In this document: piece by piece, positions 1 to 11,984 of the stretch
How the letters are laid out: each line of letters begins with the position of its first letter
Numbering within the stretch: the stretch's first letter is position 1
From: Selaginella moellendorffii
Taxonomy: Eukaryota > Streptophyta > Lycopodiopsida > Selaginellales > Selaginellaceae
NCBI RefSeq assembly: GCF_000143415.4
Contig: NW_003314294.1
Span: forward strand, 1,230,013-1,294,012
Length of the DNA stretch: 64,000 nt
Direction of reading: 5' to 3'
Program-made: the position numbers and the translations under genes
Notes under the pieces: model-generated
Told to the model about the DNA's origin: nothing
Databases searched by the model: none
The model's input: the letters and a program-made list of their open reading frames with translations, nothing else

Positions 1-2427
1 TCAAGGCTGCCATATGTGGCTGGAGAATGACACAAACCATAGGAATATTCTAAGAATATTCCATGGCTTGTGGGATTTAAGGCTGTAACGCCTTAAGGGT
101 TGGGAGGTTGGCCTAGGGTTCGCTCTCCTATTCATTTCAAAACATCTCAAACTTGGCAGCATAAGCATACATGTTAAGGCATTTTTGCATCATTGCTTCA
201 CCATCGAGCTTGAGGCCTTGTTAGATGTAAGCTGAGACGCCAGTGTGGCCTTAGATTCTGATATAATTGAAGATTGATTCATTGCCAAAACTAAAAAACA
301 TATTGTACAAGCTACTACAATGGGATCTCATGAGAGAACATTCTCTTAAAGGATGTGAGCAGTGCCTCAAAGTCTTGTTTCTCCTTTAGCTCTAACACAA
401 GCACCCAACATCGTGCTCAGCCACATATGGATAATGAGAATTCTTCACACTTGGTGATGTCATCCATGACATGGTTGCTGGAGCAATATCATGAGAATGC
501 AACTATGTGATTGTTCACCAAGATCCCAATGCCTAGCTCAAAGAGAGGCAGCTCCAACCCTTGCTACATAACATGGATGGTGCATGCAAGTGGCAATGGT
601 GGTGGCTGTGCCATTCCTTGTTGATTTTCTACTATTGATGGTGGTCTGGAACTCCTAGCAGGTCTTGATTGCTTCATGATGCAAACTCCTTGTTTCGGTA
701 TCTGTGTTAGATGAGGAGGATTCACTTGCCATTGCAGTGTAGTAATCGAACTTGAGAAAACTTGCTATACATTATGAGGTCTGAAAACAACACTTTGTAA
801 ACATATGGGGTCCAAACTAGCATGCAAACATTGAATTGCTGCAAATGCCCAATGGTGGAACAAGTGAGAAGAACCATTCTTAGGATTCTGATGAAGACCT
901 CCTACTGTGGATGTTGGTTTTGCCCTCAAATTGGCTCTATTAATGGCTAGGGCGATACTCTCCACTTTCAAGAAAAGAACATTGAAAGAAAATCTCTCTA
1001 ACTATGTGAAAATGCCACTCAAACTTGTTGTCACATACAAGACAAAGACAATGGATTTGTATGGATGAAATTCACAACCAAATGGGCTTGGACTCAAAAA
1101 AATGTTCTCTATGCATAGATAAAGAAAATCTAAAAATGCATTGTGCTTTACTCTCAAAACAATGGGAAATACTCACTCACAACAAAGTAGGATGTTATTC
1201 TCACTAGAAACCTCACTGGAAACTAGAGGCAAAAATCTATCTAGTATGCATAACAAGGCTGCTCATACAGTTTTCAGACTTCATATAGATTTTAGTGTGT
1301 TAAGCTCTGTATAATTTTCTTATCTAATTTCAGATAAATATTTATAGTTTTTTTAAAACTCTGGTGCAGCAATACATGTTTTCATATGGTTATTTTACAT
1401 AATTTTTTATAACTCATACAGTGTACAGTTTTTCATATAATATAGTTCAATAATATATTGTTCGATCCAGTTATCCAAATAGTTTTCTAAAGCTTATTCA
1501 CTATATGATTTTCAATATAGATTATAGTGTAATTAATCCATTGGAAAAGTAAACTAAGTTAGTAAAAGCCATAACATAAACTAGTAGTACACACCTCATA
1601 AAATGCCTACACTCTAGCTGAAGTTATTAAACATATTAAATCTGAAAACTAAGTATTAAAACCAGTACAAAATCTATATAATTATACATATGTGTTAGTC
1701 ACAAAAGAAATACTTACCTTTACCAGTCTATGAAGCAATGAAATCTTTTATGTTTGATAAGCTCTATTTGCAATACTATTTTCCTAATTTTTCTAAGTTT
1801 TACTAACTTTTGGCTTCATATGTACCTCCACACTTCACTGATACTTCTTGTCCCCTAGTGGATATCTTGTATCCAACTACATCAACTTGAAAACTCATAG
1901 TGTGTGGTAGGTGGCATTATATTCAAACATGAAAAAGATTAAAACATCTTTATATTAGAAAGACTAAAACTTACTAAATCATTTCACTCTATAGTTTTGA
2001 ACCAAAACTCATATCTATATGAGTTTTTGAAATTTTAATATTCACTTTCATAAAGTTTAATCTTAACCATTACTTAGAATTGTGGATCAATTTAAAACTT
2101 TTGTATAACATCATAAGTTAGCTATTTTTGTTGCATTTTTTTTAAGGATTTAGGGTTAAGATTTAAAGTGTTATATCTAGGAAGTAATTCCTTTCCAGCT
2201 TGTATATGAAGACATTACTTATTAATGTTGCTCATGTAATCATGGAATGAGATTTAGATATACTATCATCATGGATCTTGGGGATAAACAGAGATAAAAT
2301 AGTCATTAATAGTTTTTTCGTCAAGCAATTTCTCATTTTCCAATTGGCTTAAGGTGCTTCTTAGAAAGCTCTGCCATAGTGAATCCAATATCCCCTTTAC
2401 TATATAACATTTCACCTCCTTTTACTA
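1..2427. other. AT-rich intergenic DNA, probably decayed transposon
   Basis: No convincing gene is visible. The stretch is AT-rich and has only short open frames. On the minus strand around 150-760 there is a broken coding-like stretch (starting with residues such as MASESSSSNTDTET, interrupted by TAG and TGA), which could be a retroelement gag relic. That reading is weak. Confidence 0.4.
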
Positions 2428-2890
2428 TGCCATGTAGATTCCATTGCATTATGCCTAAGTGAGAATCTAGCAAGCTGCAAAAGAAGCAAGAAAAAATTAC
2501 TTAATAAAATTGCTTAGGGATGCCCTTTTGCCAATGGCTGACTGTGAGCTAGAAAGAAAGCTCTTCAAAACACTCTAAAGCTCATAAAAAACAAAATGCA
2601 ATATCACTAGCACTCACAATCTCTTTATTGTTCGTTAAAATAATTTTAAAAACACTTTTAAATGCCTTTAAACATTATTAAATGCTTCAAATAAAGCCTA
2701 CCCTTCTTTATTGTCACCCTCCTTTTTATAGCCAACTCTCCCATAGATTTCCTCCAAATGTTTATTATCCTCTAGTGCAAATTCTCCTCCCATATCTCTT
2801 AGGGAATATCCACACATCATCCCACACCTTAGATGCCATGTTGATCAAACATGAATTTGATTGTTTCCAAGGTTTGGACAACATAGTTTT
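2428..2890. repeat. Left long terminal repeat
   Basis: This copy is similar throughout to the right copy at 6508-6890. Shared landmarks include the segment before GAGAATCTAG near 2460, the run of pyrimidines near 2700, and TTTGGACAACA near 2872-2882. The right end is uncertain because the sequence gap begins at 2914. The copies have diverged a lot, so the insertion is old. Confidence 0.65.
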
Positions 2891-2913
2891 ACTGCCCTAC
2901 CACCACCTCGGAT

Positions 2914-3013
2914 NNNNNNNNNNNNNNNNNNNNNNNNNNNNNNNNNNNNNNNNNNNNNNNNNNNNNNNNNNNNNNNNNNNNNNNNNNNNNNNNNNNNNNN
3001 NNNNNNNNNNNNN
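2914..3013. other. Assembly gap (100 N)
   Basis: Exactly 100 N bases, a conventional unknown-size gap. It falls just inside the left LTR of the retroelement, so the LTR boundary and any adjacent polypurine tract or primer-binding site cannot be read. Confidence 1.
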
Positions 3014-6000
3014 GATTTTTATACTTACTTCTTTTTGGGAATCTTTGGGCCCATTCAAGATTCCTTCTATTCCAACATCCTCCTAATATTGTTTCCCCTA
3101 CCCTTATTTTGGCCATCTACTCAAAGATGACTCCATCTCCTACACTTGCTCCTTGGTTGTCTTCCTTAGCTCAAATAAAGCTTTTGCATCTTCTCAAATA
3201 TCCTTAACCTTGCCTTTTAGCTTTTTGGTGGTGTCCTTTAAGTCATTTCTTAGGTCCAACTCCTCCCTAGAGAACTCTTCAAGCTCTTGCATAGACTCGT
3301 CTTCTTCTATTACTTCCCTTCATACCTCTTAGCAAGCCTTGTATTCTCTAGCACTAAAGAACATTCATACCTATTTTTTGAGCTCCAAGATCTTCATCTC
3401 CTGTGGTGAAGTCTTTTCCTATAGCTCATTCTTCAAGGATCTAACTAACTTAATTGCCTCAATTAGCTTTTTTATATTCATGGTTGTTCAAAGTTGCCAT
3501 GCCACCAACTCCTGCAATGCATGGCTCTCCTCCAGGATCTGATTATTCTTCTGAACATTTACTAGTGTGTTTTTAAATCAGGTGTTAAACTCCACAATAT
3601 GCTATTCCAATTCTGACTCTCATTGTCCATATGCCTTCACCAAATGTTGCACAACCTTTAATAGTTTTTGGTTCTCATCATGAAGTTGCTGCACATTAGT
3701 GACTTGCTGTATGGTATTCCTAATGGCTAACTCTATTAACTCCTTTTGCATCTTTCAAATCATAGCAAAATACCTTTTGTCTCATAACCAGACCTAGATT
3801 GCCATAAGTTGGGTTCTATACACCTAAGGCAATAGCATATCTTCCTAATATCTCTAGATCACCAACTAAGGATAGAATGCCTCCATCTCTAAGTATGCCT
3901 ACAAAATTTTTGCAAATTAGCTATAGAAGAAACTTGTTGTTTTTATACATAAAAGGTCAAAGTCCAAATAACCTCTAGTAGCTCCTATTTCTCATTTTAG
4001 AAATTGTCTTTAACACATTTAATGGTCAACTTTGCTAGTTCATTCTTTAGCAACCAACTCTTCTTATGGCCCAAGTAAGGAATTTTAAAGCCCTTTTTAT
4101 GAATTTTTTTTATTCCTCTTTTTAGAGACTTCTTAGTTTCATCATTCTTCACACTTGCTTCTAATTTACTTTTCTTTATAAGGAATGGTCCTTTTTTGCT
4201 ACCTTGCTCATACTAAACAAAAATCCATCTACTAGGCTACCACTCTTTAGACTATGTATCCCTAAGTCTTCTAGAGGTTTGTGCCCTTACATTGATTTTT
4301 TCTTTCCATTATGCTTTTTTGAAGAAAATTTTAATAGAAAGGTGGAAAAGTTTTTTTGGATAGCATAAACGCATTGTTCTATTTTTGCCACCTTTAGGAT
4401 GCAATGCCAATTGCATCCTATATATCCACCTATTCCTCCTTGCATATTTGTTACAACTTTGCATTATTAATCATAAATTCCACCCATTTCCACTTGTAAT
4501 GAATTTTTATTCTTTACCACTCTTTGTGGCCATTTGAGACATATCCACCAAATTCTTAAGATGACCCTACCAATCTTTTCTAAACTACTCCAATGTCCCA
4601 AAAGGGAATTCCAAATGCCTTACCTTAGGAAACTATAAATCCCTAATCTAAGCATTCCTTGCCTCTTCCATAAATTAAATGTTAAATCAACCCACTTTTA
4701 GGCTAAAAGCTACATACTCCCTTCACTCAACTTTTTTGTAACAATTTCTTTTGCAATCTTTTTTTGGTCTACTGATTCTATTGCCTTGTTTGCCCTAGGA
4801 ATCTCCATCTCATATAAACATTCTTAAAATTTGAACTCAACTACCTACCTGTGCATATGACTCTTGTAGAATATTCTTTATATGATCCCTTAATGGAGTC
4901 CTCAATCCCTCCATAAATACTCCTTGAGACACCAATCAATCATCATAAATGGCCCCAACTGCATTATAAGACAACTTAGGGCATCTGTAAAAGTTCAGAC
5001 AGTTCCATTATTCTTCTAAGTCCTCATGGCAAGCTCATGTAAGAATCTTCAACTATTCAAATTGAGACAATGATCTCCAAACTTTCACTCAAACCAGTTG
5101 AGCCCAATCTTGCATCCTTTTGGATGCCCTAGGAATCTTCTTTTGAAGAATTCCACCAAACCCTAGTTAACCTAGTGGACATTGCACTTCAAGTCTATAG
5201 TAAAGTAGTGTAGGCTAACCAACTTTTCACTTATTTTGCTATAAAAAGGGTTTGCCAACCAGTCTTAATTCTCATCTAGTTTACCATCTCCTTTGAAGCT
5301 AGACAATTTAAACTTGCTAGAGATAGTGGCATCTCATTCATATAGTATAACAAGACCTCATAATCCTGCAAATATCCTAGGAGGATGTATCAGTGGTCCT
5401 TTATGTGTAGATGCTCCAAATATAGAGCTTAAGATAATTAGAACATGAAGATCTTCCTTTTGGTATTTACTCAATTTAATTCTTTTATGCCCTTACCAGA
5501 ATAAAGGTTCCCTTATCAAAAGATCTAAAGGCATCCCTTAGGTCCCCTCAACCCCCTCAGTCACTAGCTGATTGGTCCCTAAAATGGATGTCTTGCCTCT
5601 TGGTCATGTTATCTTTGCATATGCCCTTGGGCTTTTAATATCCTCATTGCTAGAACTTTCTGAATGACTTGATGGTGGGGACTATGATTTTTGTCCCCTA
5701 TGGTCATCACAACCAAATTTTCAAAGACATTCACAATTCCATCCACTTCTATTTGGAAGAACCTCTTATTGTGAAGCTATTCATCCTTTACCTCCTTTGC
5801 CAAATTCTAGTTGAAATCCATGCCTTCTTCTTTTGTAAGGCTCTCTATCCCTATGGAAAGAAGTGAAATCATCACATAGCAACTCTCTTAGTCCGTTGCA
5901 AATCCCCAATTTCAAAATTCTTCCTCATCAAAGAATCCAATGCTTGACCACCCTTTACAATCCTTTGAGGCCTTCTTGGCAGCTCTTGGAAAGCTCGAGA

Positions 6001-6507
6001 AGTCCCTAACATTTCTTCAAAGCCTCTTGATAATTGAGGTCTTGGTGTGGTTGTTATTGGTGACACCATTGTTTACAGATCTGTTGGAAGTTGGATAGAA
6101 TCCTCTTGCCACTTCCTTCTTGGCCTGTTCTTCCTCACTGAGTATATTGCTCGAGTCTCCTCCAAGAATCTTTCGACCCTCTAGGAGTCGAGCTACCTTC
6201 TCCCATGTAGCAAAATACTCCTTCCTAAAAATCTTAGAGATTCTTTTACTGTTCCTGGAAAAAATAATAAATCTCTCTATCTAGTCACTCCCTACATGAC
6301 AAATGTTAAGATATGTATTTTCTACTACCTTTTGATACTAAAGAGAAGGGAATAGTTGAACTCACCCTTATTGGCCCATGTCACTAATGGATATTCTCCT
6401 ATATGGCCAGTTGCAAGAATGCAAAAGCATTCATTTAGGTTTGCAATTATCCTTTAGCCACTTCAATCTAGTAGGGTCTCTGCTAGAATTCAGGCTAGGA
6501 GGCATTG

Positions 6508-6890
6508 TGTTGCACAAATTCCACTGTGTTGTGCCTATGTAAGAATCTAGTGAGTTGCGAGAGAAGCAAGCAAAAATTACTTGATGAAATTACTAAAGGA
6601 CACCCTATTGCCAATGCTCAATTGTGAACTATAAAGAAAAGTCTCCAAAGCTCACAAAAAATAGAGTGCAATCTCACCACACTAACTTTAACTTTTAAAC
6701 ATTGTTAAATATTTTAGAAAAAGGGTCAGGCCCAGCTAACCTTTCTTTGTCATTGCCTTTGTAGATTTCCTTTAGATCTCTACTATCCTCTATTATAGAT
6801 TTTCCTCCTAAACCTCCCAAGGAATATCCATACATCTCCACGTCACATCATGATTTCAACTGTTTCCAAGATTTGGACAACACAAATACA
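6508..6890. repeat. Right long terminal repeat
   Basis: Direct-repeat partner of 2428-2890, beginning TG and ending near ACACAAATACA. If the gag remnant gives the direction, this is the 5' LTR of a minus-strand element. It ends about 230 bp before the start codon of the Crinkler-type gene at 7119. Confidence 0.65.
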
Positions 6891-7118
6891 AACTACCTCC
6901 CCACATGCACAAAGACTTGGAATTGTTGGTTCAACCAAAACACGCACACTAAAACTTTCTGGAAACCAGAGAAGAAGAAAAAAATTTAGAAAAAGCTCCA
7001 AAAAAGGAGTACTCTCCCGGATATTTTTAATAGGGTTGCAGGATGTGGAGGGCTGTCGGGATGCGCGGCCGATCGAAGGGAGTAGCACTGTCGTCGTTCC
7101 GGTACTGGCTACGAGCTA

Positions 7119-10100
7119 ATGAGCCGGTGGGAGCTGATTGGAGCGCCCATCCTCCAAAATGTGGCTACAGCACAGGCGCTCTGCCAGGTAATCAGACACA
7201 AAATCGTCATGTTATAAGTTTCTCATATCAGATGCATATAGCAACAACTGGCGGCAGGAGGCGTCTTCAGAACTTCGCAATGTCCAGAAAGAATTTCAAG
7301 CGTTTCCTGAAAGCCAATTCGAGGTGGTGAAAGACGTCGATGGTGCAAGCTTCCTGAGGCTTCCCCAGTTTCTATGTGATGAGTGGGGCTACGGTACCGC
7401 AGACTGCGAGCCTTTGCTGCTCAAGCGAGATTGCTACGACGTACTCTGCAGCAAAATCGATGGATTTTTCAAGACCCCGAGGGCCAAGTCTGTCGTTGTC
7501 CTTGGCAACCCTGGGATTGGTAAATCAGCCTACTGCGTTTACCTTCTATGGCACCTGGTCCAAGGTAATGCGGAGTGGAGCATGATCATCCTCAAGTACG
7601 CTGAAGGCTCAGGTCTCTTCTTTGTTTTCACAAAAGACGGGCAGGGAAATACTGTAGTCAACCTGAACCGTGACTCAGATGCTGTCCGTCGGCTGGTGAA
7701 GCAGCACAGGGGGAGAGTGTGGTATTTGGCGGACAAGCGTGTCCCAATGGTTCACTGGACCTTACCTGGTCACTGCCATTTCGTTCTGACCTGCTCTCCT
7801 GCCAAGGAGAACCATTTCCAGTTCAGCAAATATCCTGTCACGGCGACGTACTACCTTCCCGTATGGTCCAAGGAGGAGATCATGCAGCTGAACAAGGCCG
7901 TTTTCAAGCTGCCTGACCAAGACGTGCATGAAGCCTTCAAACTGTGGGGAGGGATTCCGAGACACGTCCTTGCAAATCGATCGAGATCGAGCGACATCCT
8001 TTTGTATTTTGCCATCAAGTCGGAAGCAAGACAAATGGTCGTAGACGTTCCTGGCAACAATGAGTCGATAGAGAAGGAAGAAGATTACCTCCAGGTCTAC
8101 CATTACGACGTGGACGTAACCAGCTGCGAGCTACATGATGTATTTGCACCGCTGAAGTTTGCATCTGACTTTGTGGCGGCAGGGGTGGCCAGACTGTTGC
8201 GGCCATCACTAATTGATAATATAGCTGGAGGACATGCTTCAGAAAAATTGCGAGCCTCTCTGTTTGATGCCTTCTTCCATTGTCTGCTGGAGCGGAATAT
8301 TTCTGTGAGCAGCAAGGAAATGGATGAGCAAGGGAAATGGGGTCCTCTTCTCAACGAAGATCTTCCGTTGGTGCGGTTCGAGTTTGCACCGAAGTCGGTT
8401 GGAAACAATGCGGTCCTGCCATCGTTTATATTGGACTGCACTGTCGTCAGGCCCGAGTCCAGGAGCAACAGGAGCTGGGATCTTATATTAGGCCGAAGGG
8501 TTCTTCAAGCAACTGTGACAAGCCGTCGAGACGGCAAGAAGCTCGAGGTCACCGAAGGGCTTGTTGAAGCCTTGAGTTTCCTGAGGTGAGTCGGTCGCTT
8601 GTGTTTTTTCCTAGTGTCGATTCGGCTTCGTTTTTGCAGACGATGCTACGGTGATGGTACGAAGCTGGAGCTCATATACTTCGTTCCTAGGAAAATGTTC
8701 GAGTCGTTTACTCCCACGCTGCCTGGAGGCGTTAATGCCGTTTCGAGAGCCGAGGCTGTTAAAAGGTTCACGACCAAGCTGAACGTCAAAGTGAAAAAGA
8801 TGTGCCTGCGTGTGGACCAGTCTCTTGCAGATGTTGCGACTTTGAAAGCTTTCAACTTACCCAACCTGTGAGTTGAGTAACAAGAGCATTGATCGATTGC
8901 TAACTCGAGTTCATTTTCCAGAGCATCGCCCACTTGCCGTCTTGCACAGTTCACAGAGTCTAAGACGTTCGATGCAATGGGCCTTCGTGCCAGCTTGTTG
9001 CAAGGCATTTCGGACTGCGGTAAGCGTTTATTTTCTTCTCTTGTTCTCCAATCTAAACAGATTTGCATTTCTGTCTTAGGCTACAAGGTTCCGACTCCCC
9101 TCCAGCAAAGTGCCATTGCTGCTTTCTGCGCGGGCTTAAACGTCCTTAAGCAAGGCCCACGAAGAAGCGGTTGTACCACAGCACTTTGTGTCTCTGTACT
9201 TCAGAGAGTTGATTTGAGTCGGGGACCATTTCAGGCGGTGGTAGTCGCAACCAGTCGCAACGATGCGCTGCAGATCATGCGTCAGATGGTGGGATTGCGG
9301 TCGAAGGACGTGAATCTCAAGGTTCGTTGTTTCTCAAGTGATGGAGCTGAAGAGTGGCATGTTCTTGTTGGGACTCCGCCTGACGTTTATGAGGCGTGCA
9401 ATCGTCTTCCTAAGGATTCTCTTGTCTCTCTCTCCGTACTGGGCATGGACGATGCTGACGAGATCTCAAAAACTTTTGGCCTGGAGGTAAGCTCGATTGC
9501 TAGTTGTGATGTTCAGTCTCACGATGCTTTGTTTCAGGAAGTGCGTCTCTTGGTCAGTTTGATGCCTGAGCAACGGCAGTTTGGCATCTTCGGGAGCACC
9601 ATGCCTGCAGCTGTTCTGGATTTTGTTTCCCAGGAAACCAAGTGTTTCGTTAGCTGAAATGATATTCTGGTAGCATGGAAATGTATCGGTCTCTTTATGG
9701 ACGAGGTGATAATATTCATAGTCTCAATTATAGACGATTCAAAGGCACATGACACTGCCCTCTCCCGCTGCTGGAACGTCGTCGACGATGCGAATGCAGC
9801 GCTTCCCTGGATCATGAGCAAGGATGGCAAGCACAGGATTCTGCTAGCTATGGACCTGGAAACCCGCGAGGGAGTCGCGCTCGTCATCGCCATGGCTGTG
9901 GAGCACTTTGAAGAGCAGTGTGATCCACAGGTGGAGGAGATTAGCGTCTGTGTCTTGAGCGTTTTTCACGTCATGACAATCGAGAAAGGCGATCTGAATC
10001 TCCTGGGCAGAAAGACGAAGACGAAGATCACGGCGACTCGCTCCACTGCGCTGCCGCTGGTTTCTCTTGGACGGCCATCTTTTTGTGCTCATTGCCAAGG

Positions 10101-10470
10101 AGAGGTGGAGGTGAAGCTCCAGGGATGGCTTCGATGGTCTAGTGAGCTACTTGAGGTGGGTTTCTTTGCGTTTATCCGATCTTTTGGTGTGACTCACAGG
10201 AGCAAAGAGGAAGATTTCATGGACATTAACATCTTAGGCCAGAGGTTTTGCAGCGCTCTTGAGACGACCGAGTGGTTTGAGGTGGCTCTGTCGCCTGGAA
10301 CCACAAAGCAGCGGCCAAGACAGGAAATCAAAGCCCAAATCTTTGGCAGTGGTAATTTGCCTCTCTGGTTTACGTGTTCAGAATTAGTCCTTTCTACAAT
10401 CAAACCACATTTTTTTACCAGTATGAAAACCCTAAATTTTAAATTTCCCGCTAAACCTAAGCTCCACTAA
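7119..10470 (+). CDS. Crinkler/RHS-type P-loop and nuclease protein with degenerate eIF4A-like region
   Basis: Exons by eye: 7119-7187, 7258-8585, 8640-8867, 8922-9019, 9080-9486, 9538-9648, then a less certain 3' part to 10470. The start MSRWELIGAP was chosen because a 70-bp intron joins it in frame to EASSELRNVQKEF. The N-terminal half has the Crinkler/RHS pattern: LLLKRDCYDVL, a Walker A GNPGIGKS, then YYLPVWSKEEI and GGIPRHVL. Next comes a restriction-endonuclease-like block with FILDCTVV and VLQATVTSRR. From 8960 the protein resembles eIF4A: FDAMGL, LLQGI, GYKVPTPLQQSAI, VGTPPDVYEA, MDDADE, FGSTMP. The helicase motifs are degraded: the P-loop lysine is lost (GPRRSGCTT), DEAD reads DDAD and SAT reads GST. 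9745-9945 (RILLAMDLETREGVALVI) resembles a shortened second RecA domain lacking the HRIGR motif. Family knowledge: Crinkler-type proteins are nuclear effectors in oomycetes and fungi. The role here is unknown. It could also be two fused or misjoined genes. Confidence 0.55.
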
Positions 10471-10499
10471 ACGCTCTTTAAACGTTTATTTGTTTTGGA

Positions 10500-11894
10500 T
10501 CATAGCTCGATGTGGAAGCCTTCCACCTTGCGAGCTACATCCTCGGCACTGACAGTGATTTTCGGCGGTGCGCTCCCGCTTTCTTCAGCGCCACCAGCGC
10601 CGCCACCACCTCCACCGCCACCGCCGCTTTCACCAGTCTGCCATATGCGAATCGTCCCGTCCTCGGAGCCCGACGCAAACGATTCACCGCCCGGTGAGAA
10701 TCGCACGCAATGGACCGGCCCGTGGTGACCCTTGCAGCATTCTGGAGAGAGAACAAACAATCCAGAGTTCCAGGCTGAGAGAGCAGTAAAGGATCACTTT
10801 GCTTACCAATCTCTTCCCCGGTGTAGAAATCGAACACTCGCACCCACATATCATCCCCTCCAGCCACGAACTTCCCCAGGGCCGGGTATAGCGACGCCGA
10901 CTCCATTGGCCGAGCCATGGTAAACGACTTTACCATGCCAAAGCTTTTGACACACAACAAAAGAAAGAAAGAATGAATGAAGGAAACGCGAAGGATAGAC
11001 TAGCTTACTGATTGGCATCCCAGAACTTGACGCTGTTGCCATCCGCGGTTGTGATGTATCGGCCGTCGCGGCTGACCTCGACACTCGTGCACGGGGACTT
11101 TGTCTCGAGCTGCCGGACTGTGGTTTTCGTTCTTACGTCCCACAACCTGGAAACAATTCTTCCCATCATCTAGAGACGAAACCGAGAAACTTGCTTACCG
11201 CACGCTGCCAGTATCGTTACACGAGCTCAGAATGGTTTGGTCACTGTGGTGCCATACCGCTGATCTTATGGTGCTTGTCAAGCCTTCCATCTCTGTTGGA
11301 GCCGCATCTGGCCTCTCCAAATCATAGATCCTAAGGATCTTCTCTTGACCACCTGTGAGCAAGAGTGTCGTGCTCTGGTAATAAAAAGAACAAGGAAAAA
11401 GAAAAAAAAGAGAGAAAGAGAAGAGTTTTTGAGTGGTCTGTGAGAGCAGCATTTACCTCGGAGAAAGCACACGTTCGAACGATGTGCTTGTGCTCGAAAG
11501 AGTACAATTCATCTCCCGTCAGAGCGTCCCACACTCTCCTGAGGATCTGGAGTGAGACACAAGAAAAGAGGGGGGAAAATCCGGCCACTTACGCACTAAA
11601 ATCGGCAGAAGCGGTGGCTGCTCTCAATGCGGGTGTGTCGAGGCAGGCAGCCCACACAGCACCCTTGTGTCCCTCGAACGTTCCAATCCAATCGCCAGTG
11701 CCCCCATTTCTTAGCATTGGCTTTCCATCTGTGGCAGCCGCAATTGAAACCAAGAGATCGCGAGAGAAAGATCTACCTTTGCTGGCGCTGATGAGGAAGA
11801 ATCCATCAGCGGTGACAGGGCTGTAAAAGAGATCGACGATCGGGCGGGAGTGGCCGTGGCAGACTAGCGGCACCTGTGCCTTGCGCTTCTCCAT
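10500..11894 (-). CDS. STRAP-like WD40 repeat protein
   Basis: Seven exons on the minus strand: 11777-11894, 11593-11728, about 11457-11540, 11199-11374, 11009-11146, 10807-10943 and 10500-10741. The product starts [20 protein letters not shown] and carries WD40 repeats ending [40 protein letters not shown] and IRIWQT. This matches plant homologues of serine-threonine kinase receptor-associated protein (STRAP/UNRIP), a seven-bladed propeller that acts as a scaffold. In animals it joins SMN and TGF-beta receptor complexes; the plant role is less clear. After the last blade comes a glycine-rich spacer (nine consecutive Gly) and a short acidic tail ending VEGFHIEL. A telo-box (AAACCCTAAA) lies just upstream of the start. 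The stop is 29 bp from the possible end of the preceding plus-strand gene, so the two converge. Confidence 0.85.
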
Positions 11895-11984
11895 GCCCTA
11901 AACCCTAAATCGCAAAAAAGTTTTAAAGACAAAGAAGAAGCGAAGAACCCTTTGTGCTATTTACAAAAGCTTTGCGAGATTTTG

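Larger units (their letters stand above)
2428..6890 (-). mobile_element. Decayed gag-only LTR retroelement
   Basis: Two direct repeats of about 380-460 bp flank about 3.6 kb. Both copies start with TG (2428 and 6508) and align at a constant offset of 4080 for the first part. The right copy seems to end with CA at 6890. The flanks TACTA (2423-2427) and AACTA (6891-6895) could be a target-site duplication with one mismatch. On the minus strand, about 5200-4850 translates, with stops, to a gag-like stretch including FMEGLRTPLRDHI, which resembles Ty3/gypsy gag. About 3350-3200 gives a charged coiled-coil-like stretch. I see no protease, reverse transcriptase or integrase, and the interior is too short for a full pol. 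No clear primer-binding site was found beside either repeat, so orientation rests on the gag remnant. The element is dead: stops are frequent and are mostly TAG or TGA. Confidence 0.6.

Noticed and set aside
2682-3130. Open frames crossing the N gap
   Set aside because: The middle of each is unknown sequence and the flanks are LTR and retroelement DNA.
6490-6510. A polypurine tract supporting a plus-strand retroelement
   Set aside because: The purine-rich stretch before 6508 is short, and the gag-like coding is on the minus strand, so the minus orientation was kept with reserve.
9649-9744. Frameshift that would break the Crinkler-eIF4A gene
   Set aside because: Phase-0 introns of 57 or 96 bp (donor at 9649) keep the frame, so a break is not required, though the acceptors are weak.
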